This document shows positions 13,681 through 18,835 of a stretch of DNA of 18,835 nt, piece after piece. The position numbers and the translations under genes were made by a program. The stretch spans positions 1-18,835 of the forward strand of contig CAKOWP010000024.1 of NCBI GenBank assembly GCA_934122385.1, read 5' to 3'. How positions within the stretch are numbered: the stretch's first letter is position 1; each line of letters opens with the position of its first letter. The notes under the pieces are model-generated. The model was given only the letters and a program-made list of their open reading frames with translations. It did no database searches and was not told where the DNA came from. Source of the stretch: an uncultured Clostridia bacterium (GTDB taxonomy: Bacteria; Bacillota; Clostridia; TANB77; CAG-508).

Positions 13681-14483
13681 TAAATCAATGTGAATAACAT
13701 ATATGCAAATGGTGCTATAAATAACACACTATCTATTCTGTCTAGCATTCCTCCATGTCCTGGTAATAAATTGCTGTAATCTTTTATATCAACATATCTT
13801 TTTATGCAAGATGCTGAAAAGTCTCCTAATTGACCAATTAGACTCATTACAATTCCAAATATTGTTACTGTAAAATATGAATATTCATATGCAAAACAAT
13901 TATTTAAAATCATTGTATATATTAATATTAATGCTGTTGCTCCTACTGTTCCGCCAATACATCCTTCTATTGACTTTTTAGGGCTTACTTTACTAAATTT
14001 GTGTTTTCCAAATCTCTTTCCTATGCAATATGCAAATACATCAGTTCCCCAAGATGCCATAAATACATATCCTAATAGTATTTTTCCATTATTCATTCCA
14101 TCAATTAATGATAAAAACATTATAAATACTGGTATATAGCAAATTCCTAGTAATGTATATGCCATATCTTTAAATGTAATTTTCATATCTGACGCTATTA
14201 CATGTGCAAATAATATTAGTATAATTGTTGGAATTGAATACATTAAAACATTTGTTAAGTTTTCTTTTGGTATGTAATTTATTATTGCCACAATAATACA
14301 ACTTGCATATACTACCCATTTTATTGGCTTACATACTTTTGATATTGCTTTTAAATATTCATTCATTGCTATTATTGCTATTACTGTAAATAGTATTCCT
14401 GTTATTATATTGTTTGGTATTAATAGTATTATAGCAAGTGCTACTGCTACTATAAGTCCTGATGTTATTCTTTTAAAATCCAT
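13680..14483 (-). CDS. cdsA: CdsA, phosphatidate cytidylyltransferase
   Basis: 267 residues. Several hydrophobic helices are followed by the CDP-diglyceride synthetase signature at 223-251: SASCIKRYVDIKD, then PGHGGMLDRID with the metal-binding aspartates. It converts CTP and phosphatidate to CDP-diacylglycerol in the membrane, the branch-point lipid for phosphatidylglycerol and cardiolipin. The ATG at 14483 follows GAGGAGTG within the recurring leader; the gap to uppS is 85 nt with no visible site other than this leader. Downstream comes the GGGATT repeat and rseP; dxr, which often sits here in Bacillota, is not present. Confidence 0.95.
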   Translation of the reverse strand: MDFKRITSGLIVAVALAIILLIPNNIITGILFTVIAIIAMNEYLKAISKVCKPIKWVVYASCIIVAIINYIPKENLTNVLMYSIPTIILILFAHVIASDMKITFKDMAYTLLGICYIPVFIMFLSLIDGMNNGKILLGYVFMASWGTDVFAYCIGKRFGKHKFSKVSPKKSIEGCIGGTVGATALILIYTMILNNCFAYEYSYFTVTIFGIVMSLIGQLGDFSASCIKRYVDIKDYSNLLPGHGGMLDRIDSVLFIAPFAYMLFTLI

Positions 14484-14491
14484 ATTTTTGA

Positions 14492-14510
14492 TTTCACTCC
14501 TCTTCGCTTG
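14492..14510 (-). promoter_or_regulatory. Recurring leader (GCGAAGAGGAGTGAAA) of cdsA
   Basis: The minus strand reads AAGCGAAGAGGAGTGAAATC just before cdsA. It resembles the polC and DUF1294 leaders; GAGGAG is the likely ribosome binding site. Confidence 0.45.
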
Positions 14511-14568
14511 TTTGTCTTTCTATCTTTGTATTTCCTTTTGTTTTTCCGTTCATTTTGCTTTTTACTTT

Positions 14569-15276
14569 TTATTTAGCTCCAAATTTTCTATTTCTTTTTT
14601 GGTATTCTTCTATAGCTTCGTCTAGGTCTTTTTCACTAAAATCCGGCCAATTCTTATCAACAAATACAAATTCTGAATATACTAATTGCCAAGGTAAAAA
14701 GTTGCTTAGTCGTATTTCTCCACTTGTTCTTATTAATAAATCTGGGTCAGGTTGACCTTTTGTATATAAATTGTCTGATATTGTTTGTTCTGTTATATCT
14801 TCAATTTTCATTTCATTATTTTGTATTTTTTCAGCAATGTTCTTTACTGCTCCTAATATTTCGTCTCTACCACCATAGTTTAATGCTATATTGAATGTTA
14901 TTCCTGTGTTATCTTTTGTTCTTTCCATACATTTTTCTATTAGGTCATTCATTTTGTCTGATAGGCCTTGTCTGTTTCCTAATATTTGTACTTTTATATT
15001 TTCTGAATCCGCTCTTTTACTATAGCTTTCAAGATAGTTCATCATTAAATTCATTAATGTTGATACTTCTTCTTCTGATCTTTTCCAATTTTCTGTTGAA
15101 AATGCATATACTGTTATATATTTTATACCTATATTTTTTGCATATCTAACTATTTTTTCAAGTGTTTTTGCTCCCTCTTTATGTCCTAGTGCTACTGGTA
15201 GTCCTTTATTTCTAGCCCACCTTCTATTTCCATCCATTATAATTGCAATATGCTTTGGTAAATTTTCTTGTTCCAT
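14569..15276 (-). CDS. uppS: UppS, undecaprenyl diphosphate synthase (cis-prenyltransferase)
   Basis: 235 residues. Conserved regions are in order: HIAIIMDGNRRWAR with catalytic Asp15, GHKEGAKTLE, VYAFSTENWKRS, NYGGRDEI, and the C-terminal LLIRTSGEIRLSNFLPWQ with the diphosphate-binding arginine and SEF. It condenses farnesyl diphosphate with eight isopentenyl diphosphates to make the C55 lipid carrier for cell-wall synthesis. AGGGGG is 5-6 nt before the ATG, and only 26 nt separate it from the upstream polyprenyl synthase gene, whose product is its likely allylic substrate. Confidence 0.96.
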   Translation of the reverse strand: MEQENLPKHIAIIMDGNRRWARNKGLPVALGHKEGAKTLEKIVRYAKNIGIKYITVYAFSTENWKRSEEEVSTLMNLMMNYLESYSKRADSENIKVQILGNRQGLSDKMNDLIEKCMERTKDNTGITFNIALNYGGRDEILGAVKNIAEKIQNNEMKIEDITEQTISDNLYTKGQPDPDLLIRTSGEIRLSNFLPWQLVYSEFVFVDKNWPDFSEKDLDEAIEEYQKRNRKFGAK

Positions 15277-15302
15277 TTTATCCCCCTATACTATGCCTAG
15301 TT

Positions 15303-16202
15303 TTATTTATTTCTGTCTTTTATGTATAAAGCAAGTTGTCTTAAAAATTCTGATTTTTCTCCATATATTTTTATTTGTTCAATTGCTTCTTCTATTATTT
15401 TATTTAACTCTTGCTTTGCTCCATCTAATCCATAATATGATACATATGTACATTTACCCAATTCTTTATCATTTCCTACAGGTTTTCCAGTAATTTCTGG
15501 ATTTCCTTCTTCTGATAAAATATCGTCTTTAATTTGAAATGCTAATCCTATTTTTTCTGCATATATTGTTAATCTTTCTATGTCTTTTTCTGAAGCTTCT
15601 GCCAATATTGCTCCCATTCTTACACATAATTTTAGCAATGCTCCTGTTTTATTTATGTGTATATATTCTAACATTTCTTTTGAAATTTGTTGTCCTTCTA
15701 ATTCTGTATCCAAGTATTCCCCTACAATCATTCTATCTACGGCTTTTGAAAACTCATTAAATGCTTTCACTTTGCTATGAAAGTTCTCTTTGTATTGGTT
15801 TTCTACTGAATACAAAATTTCGTCACTTAATACTATATATGCTTGGTTTAATAAGCCATCTCCTGCAAGTAGTGCTGTTGGATGGTTAAATTTTTTGTGA
15901 TTTGTTGGTTTTCCATGTCTGAAATCGTCATTATCAACTTCTGGCAAGTCGTCGTGAATTAATGAGAAATTGTGTATCATTTCTATTGCTACTGCAAATG
16001 GCATTGCTTCTTCATAGCTATCTCTAAACAACTCGTATGTTGCTAAAACTAATATTGGTCTTAGTCTTTTTCCTCCAGCCATTAGACTGTATTCCATAGA
16101 GTTGTTTAATGTCTTTTCTGGGCAGTTTTCTTTTTTTAAATATTTTTCTAGTTCTTTATCTATTATATTTTGATACTTTTTTAAATTCTCTTTAAATCCC
16201 AT
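15303..16202 (-). CDS. ispA: IspA-like short-chain polyprenyl (farnesyl) diphosphate synthase
   Basis: 299 residues, the usual FPP synthase length. Seen: GGKRLRPIL (43-51), the first Asp-rich motif HDDLPEVDNDDFRHGKPT (D84, D85, D90) with the two-residue insert typical of bacterial FPP synthases, KTGALL (185-190), and the second motif FQIKDDILSEEG. The second motif is DDILS (226-230) instead of DDxxD, and the usual GQxxD is GEYLD (161-165). Metal-binding Asp226/227 and Lys250 in GKCTY are kept. It joins IPP and DMAPP into C10-C15 allylic diphosphates in the cytoplasm, directly feeding uppS next door; activity or chain length could be altered. AGGAAGGA precedes the ATG. Placement between frr and uppS is not the standard order. 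Confidence 0.88.
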   Translation of the reverse strand: MGFKENLKKYQNIIDKELEKYLKKENCPEKTLNNSMEYSLMAGGKRLRPILVLATYELFRDSYEEAMPFAVAIEMIHNFSLIHDDLPEVDNDDFRHGKPTNHKKFNHPTALLAGDGLLNQAYIVLSDEILYSVENQYKENFHSKVKAFNEFSKAVDRMIVGEYLDTELEGQQISKEMLEYIHINKTGALLKLCVRMGAILAEASEKDIERLTIYAEKIGLAFQIKDDILSEEGNPEITGKPVGNDKELGKCTYVSYYGLDGAKQELNKIIEEAIEQIKIYGEKSEFLRQLALYIKDRNK

Positions 16203-16332
16203 TTTTGCTTTGTCCTTCCTAATGTTTTTGCAATAATCTAAAACAGATATTAATTATTAGAATATTTTCTGTTTTTACCCTTGTTTCTAATTCATATACA
16301 ATGTTTTTCTCTATATAATATTATTTCAAAAT

Positions 16333-16881
16333 TTATACAGACATTACTTCTTTTTCTTTGTTTTCTAATATTTTGTCTATTTCTTCTACACTTTTATCTG
16401 TTAATTTTTGAATGTCATTTTCTGCTTGTTTAAGTTCATCTTCTGTCATGTTTCCTTCTTTTTGCTCTGCTTTTGCTGTTTCTATTCCGTCTCTTCTAAC
16501 TGCCCTAACAGCTACTTTGGCTTCTTCAGCCATTTTTTTAATGTCTTTTACTAAGTCTTTTCTTCTTTCTTCTGTTAATTCTGGAAATGCTAATCTTATT
16601 ACTTTTCCATCATTGTTTGGATTAATTCCAATGTCTGATGCTAATATTGCTTTTTCAATTTCTTTTAATACACTCATATCCCAAGGTTGGATAACTATTA
16701 GTCTTGCTTCTGGTACTGATACACCAGCTACTTGGTTTATTGGTGTTGGTGTTCCATAATAGTCTATTTTTACTTTGTTTAATATTGCAGGGTTTGCTCT
16801 TCCTGCTCTTACCTCTGATAATTTTTCACTGTATACATTTATACATTTTTCCATTTTTTCTTTAATATTTGTATAATCCAT
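16333..16881 (-). CDS. frr: Frr, ribosome recycling factor
   Basis: 182 residues, close to the standard 185. It shows the two-domain RRF pattern: EVRAGRANPAILNKVKIDYYGTP, QVAGVSVPEARLIVIQPWD, IGINPNNDGKVIRLAFPELTEERR, and the charged helix KMAEEAKVAVRAVRRD. With EF-G it splits the post-termination 70S ribosome. AAGGGAG lies 8 nt before the ATG. It follows pyrH as in most bacteria, with REP copy D in the 59-nt gap. The 130 nt downstream, before ispA, hold a weak AAAACAGA/TCTGTTTT dyad and nothing else clear. Confidence 0.97.
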   Translation of the reverse strand: MDYTNIKEKMEKCINVYSEKLSEVRAGRANPAILNKVKIDYYGTPTPINQVAGVSVPEARLIVIQPWDMSVLKEIEKAILASDIGINPNNDGKVIRLAFPELTEERRKDLVKDIKKMAEEAKVAVRAVRRDGIETAKAEQKEGNMTEDELKQAENDIQKLTDKSVEEIDKILENKEKEVMSV

Positions 16882-16904
16882 AATTTTTCTCCCTTCAATT
16901 CGCT

Positions 16905-16938
16905 TTGTCCCTTTGGGGACGGTTCTGTTTGCGACATT
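16905..16938. repeat. REP-like repeat, copy D (partial)
   Basis: The minus strand reads AATGTCGCAAACAGAACCG, then TCCCCAAAGGGACAAA. This is the right half of copies A and C fused to an AATGTC end, as if the left half was deleted. It lies between pyrH and frr and leads straight into the frr leader GCGAATTGAAGGGAG. Confidence 0.75.
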
Positions 16939-16940
16939 TT

Positions 16941-17648
16941 TTATTTTACTATTGTTCCTATATGTTCTCCTTTAACTGCTCTTACTATGTTTTCTGGGTC
17001 TGCTATTCCAAATACTAGTAATGGAATATTATTATCTCTACATAGTGCTGTTGCTGTTGAATCCATAACTTTTAAATCTTTTTCTAGGACTTCTAAATAT
17101 GATATTTTATCAAATTTTTCTGCAGTTGGGTCTAATTTAGGGTCTGCAGAATATACTGCATCTATTGCTTTTCCTAGTAATATTATATCAGCATTTATTT
17201 CTGTTGCTCTTAGTACTGCTGCTGTATCTGTTGTAAAATATGGGTGTCCTGTACCACATGCAAATATTACTACTCTTCCTCTTTTTAGATGTTTTTCTGC
17301 CTTTCTTATTATAAATGGTTCTGCTATTTCTCTCATTTCTATTGCTGTTTGTACTCTAGAATGAACTCCTCTTGCTTCTAATGCGTCTTGTAATGCTAAT
17401 CCATTCATTGCTGTTGCTAGCATTCCCATGTAGTCCGCTGTTGCTCTTTCCATTTGGTGTCCGTTTCTTCCTCTCCAGAAGTTTCCTCCTCCTACTACAA
17501 TTCCTACTTCTACTCCCATTTCTGTTACTTCTTTTATTTTGTCACATATTTTTCCTACTAATTCTACATTGACTCCTGTTTTTTGTTCTCCTGCTAAGGC
17601 TTCGCCACTTAGTTTTAGTAGTATTCTTTTATATTTTGCTTCTGACAA
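16941..17648 (-). CDS. pyrH: PyrH, UMP kinase
   Basis: 235 residues from the TTG at 17648. Amino-acid-kinase motifs: KYKRILLKLSGEAL at the N-terminus, VVGGGNFWRGR, ADYMGMLATAMN, GTGHPYFTTDTAAVLRA and AIDAVYSADPKLDP. It phosphorylates UMP to UDP, a hexameric, allosterically controlled enzyme in Bacillota. An in-frame GTG at 17657 would add three residues, but it directly abuts the AAGGAGA ribosome site; the TTG has GGAG at about 9 nt. It is the first gene of the pyrH-frr-ispA-uppS-cdsA-rseP run. A TAGAAT at 17685-17690 (minus strand) may be its -10, without a good -35. Confidence 0.96.
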   Translation of the reverse strand: MSEAKYKRILLKLSGEALAGEQKTGVNVELVGKICDKIKEVTEMGVEVGIVVGGGNFWRGRNGHQMERATADYMGMLATAMNGLALQDALEARGVHSRVQTAIEMREIAEPFIIRKAEKHLKRGRVVIFACGTGHPYFTTDTAAVLRATEINADIILLGKAIDAVYSADPKLDPTAEKFDKISYLEVLEKDLKVMDSTATALCRDNNIPLLVFGIADPENIVRAVKGEHIGTIVK

Positions 17649-17745
17649 TTTTTTCACTCTCCTTAGTTTTGTTTTCTTATGCGTATTCTATCATATATTT
17701 TCTAAATTGAATAGTGTTTTTTTAATTTTTTAATAAATATGATAA

Positions 17746-17753
17746 AAAGATTT
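17746..17753. repeat. Left 8-bp target-site duplication
   Basis: AAAGATTT directly abuts the left end of the MITE-like element; the same 8-mer directly abuts the right end at 17990-17997. Confidence 0.75.
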
Positions 17754-17989
17754 GTTACAGTTCAGTAGGAAAAATCCCTGAAATACCTGTGAATGATATT
17801 TTGAATATATTTTCTCAGGTTCCCTACATGATGTTAACAAATTCTAATGCAAATACTCTAACAATACCCGAAGACAGGACCCTTTAGAGCATTTACTTAA
17901 GAATTTGTGACATTATTTTGGTCACATTCGAAATATATTCAAAATATCATTCACAGGTATTTCAGGGATTTTCCTTACTGAACTGTAAC
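17754..17989. mobile_element. MITE-like non-autonomous element, 236 bp
   Basis: Terminal inverted repeats of 59 bp (17754-17812 and 17931-17989) begin GTTACAGTTCAGTA and differ at about two positions. The inside (17813-17930) forms a further imperfect stem between ACAAATTCTAATGCAAAT (from 17830) and its counterpart ending near 17909, with apical loop CAATACCCGAAGACAGGACC, so the whole element can fold into one long hairpin. No ORF is present. The flanking AAAGATTT direct repeats are the size of duplications made by several DDE transposase families (for example IS256, ISL3 and IS66 types); the parent family is not recognised. It fills most of the 430-bp gap upstream of pyrH. Confidence 0.82.
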
Positions 17990-17997
17990 AAAGATTT
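17990..17997. repeat. Right 8-bp target-site duplication
   Basis: AAAGATTT, identical to 17746-17753 and immediately outside the right inverted repeat. Confidence 0.75.
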
Positions 17998-18046
17998 TGA
18001 GGCCGCTATATTATTTTTTATATAATTAGGTAAAAGAACAAATTTG

Positions 18047-18081
18047 AAAAAAAGTCGATAATCTTGCTGAATTATCAACTT
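18047..18081 (-). terminator. Rho-independent terminator of the truncated Fn3 gene
   Basis: An 11-bp stem with one G-U pair (18071-18081 with 18052-18062), an 8-nt loop, then seven T on the minus strand. It starts 8 nt after the stop codon. Confidence 0.8.
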
Positions 18082-18088
18082 GTTTTTA

Positions 18089-18767
18089 TTATTTTTCTAA
18101 CCATATTTCATATATATATCCTCGTGACTCATTAAAACCATTCATAATGTAATATTCGCCAGTTAAAGTACTTATGTCATTTTCTAATACCATTTCGTCT
18201 TTTTTCTTTTCAGATGAATTATATTTTTTGCTACTTGATGGATACCAACTTGCTCCCCATACATTTGTTGTGGTTGTTGCTAATATTCTTCCATGGCTAT
18301 CATCATATGCATATTCAGTCATTTTACCTTTTGATTTAATAGTTTTAAAATTTGTTAGGTCTATAGCTTTATTAGTGGTTACTCCTCCACCTCCACCATT
18401 ACTATATGCATCAATATATATGTTATCAGAATTAAATGTTACTTTGCAACCCCCATAATCAGTTCTATTAATATGACTCATTCCACCTGTAATGTATTCA
18501 AAGACCTTTCCATTTAAATACAAATAAATTTTGTCTATTGTATTACTTTGAACTTCTTTAGAATTTTTCAATTTTCCATTTTCATCTACTGCTATCACTT
18601 GTATGTTGTATTTACTATTATATTCCAAATTATCATATATGAATTTATTTTCAGTTGAACCACCTACGACTTTTCCATTCAAAAGCCAAATATATGCACC
18701 TATTTTATTTCCATTATTAACTTTTATATTTTCTGCAGTTGCATATATATATGACCCATTTGTACTA
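18089..18767 (-). pseudogene. 3' remnant of a surface protein with Fn3-like domain, cut by an insertion sequence
   Basis: The open frame continues upstream of the TTG at 18682 to about 18767, where it meets the IS-like end and a stop (18770-18772), with no start or ribosome site there. Reading from 18767 gives STNGSYIYATAENIKV..., AYIWLLNGKVVGGSTENKF, LEYNSKYNIQVIAVDENGK: a complete Fn3/Ig-type domain that resembles residues 105-157 of the pilin-like protein at 9630. The remaining 150 residues are beta-rich with a run of five glycines and WGASWYPSSSKKYNSS, ending RGYIYEIWLEK, again like the other protein's end. The lost N-terminus was probably a pilin-type or signal-anchor leader (inference). 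A proper terminator is still in place. Product unlikely to be exported in this form. Confidence 0.7.
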
Positions 18768-18835
18768 TGTCAAGATAGTAGACACGAAAAAAATTATTTT
18801 TTATTTTATATTTTTAAAAGTGGACACAGCCAACC
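18768..18835. mobile_element. End of a probable insertion sequence (IS3-like), continuing past the window
   Basis: TGTCAAGATAGTAGACAC at 18768-18785 starts with the TG expected of an IS end, has the look of IS3/IS150-type termini, and coincides exactly with the point where the Fn3 gene's reading frame is lost. AAGTGGACACAG follows near 18818. No transposase sequence is in the window, so family and full extent are inferred. Confidence 0.5.

Noticed and set aside
16240..16290. Terminator between frr and ispA
   Set aside because: The AAAACAGA/TCTGTTTT dyad is short, has an AT-only loop and no proper T-tract, so it is too weak to call.
17754..17989. Retron msr-msd or attC-type recombination site
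   Set aside because: The long hairpin invites the idea, but no reverse transcriptase or integrase is nearby and the flanking 8-bp duplication fits transposition better.
1..18835. CRISPR array, tRNA or rRNA genes, toxin-antitoxin or phage-defence system
   Set aside because: No regularly spaced repeats, cloverleaf-like or rRNA-like sequence, and no recognisable defence or toxin domains among the supported genes.

Overview
The window reads as chromosomal DNA of a low-GC Gram-positive bacterium (Bacillota, most likely a Clostridia-type lineage). The evidence is a very AT-rich base composition, a PolC-type replicative polymerase, almost all genes on one strand with strong GGAGG-type ribosome binding sites, and a pyrH-frr-uppS-cdsA-rseP-polC order that follows the classic Bacillota cluster. 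The exact taxon cannot be told from the sequence alone; the pilin-like leader of the 9630-10604 protein resembles those I associate with uncultured gut Clostridia (inference).

Layout, left to right; all genes are on the minus strand except one. 1-1036: start of rlmB (cut by the window edge), a MazG-like pyrophosphohydrolase and a small related-looking ORF. 1160-3389: lepA and a single-domain rhodanese. 3390-4010: a 620-bp gene-free stretch with a tight cluster of DnaA boxes followed by three large hairpins. 4011-4304: a DUF1294 membrane protein. 4493-9391: polC, longer than usual because of a low-complexity linker and an apparently duplicated OB domain. 9630-12257: an accessory block with a pilin-like secreted protein, a divergent plus-strand XRE regulator and a DUF5050 membrane-anchored beta-propeller-like protein. 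12381-17648: the housekeeping block rseP (broken by a 1-nt frameshift), cdsA, uppS, ispA-like, frr, pyrH. In transcription order this block makes UMP kinase, ribosome recycling factor, C15 and C55 isoprenoid lipids, CDP-diacylglycerol and the site-2 protease; dxr and proS, often found in this cluster, are absent from the window. 17754-17989: a 236-bp MITE-like element with 59-bp inverted ends and an 8-bp target duplication. 18089-18767: the 3' part of a second Fn3-bearing surface protein, cut at 18768 by what looks like the end of an insertion sequence.

Several intergenic gaps carry copies of a REP-like palindromic repeat (core AACAGAACCGTCCCC, ends AATGTC...GACATT), often next to a recurring GCGAA...GGAGTGAAA leader that supplies the ribosome binding site. 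No tRNA, rRNA, CRISPR array, transposase gene or recognisable defence system is visible. The items most worth a second look are the MITE, the DnaA-box/hairpin region, the PolC architecture, the rseP frameshift and the REP family.
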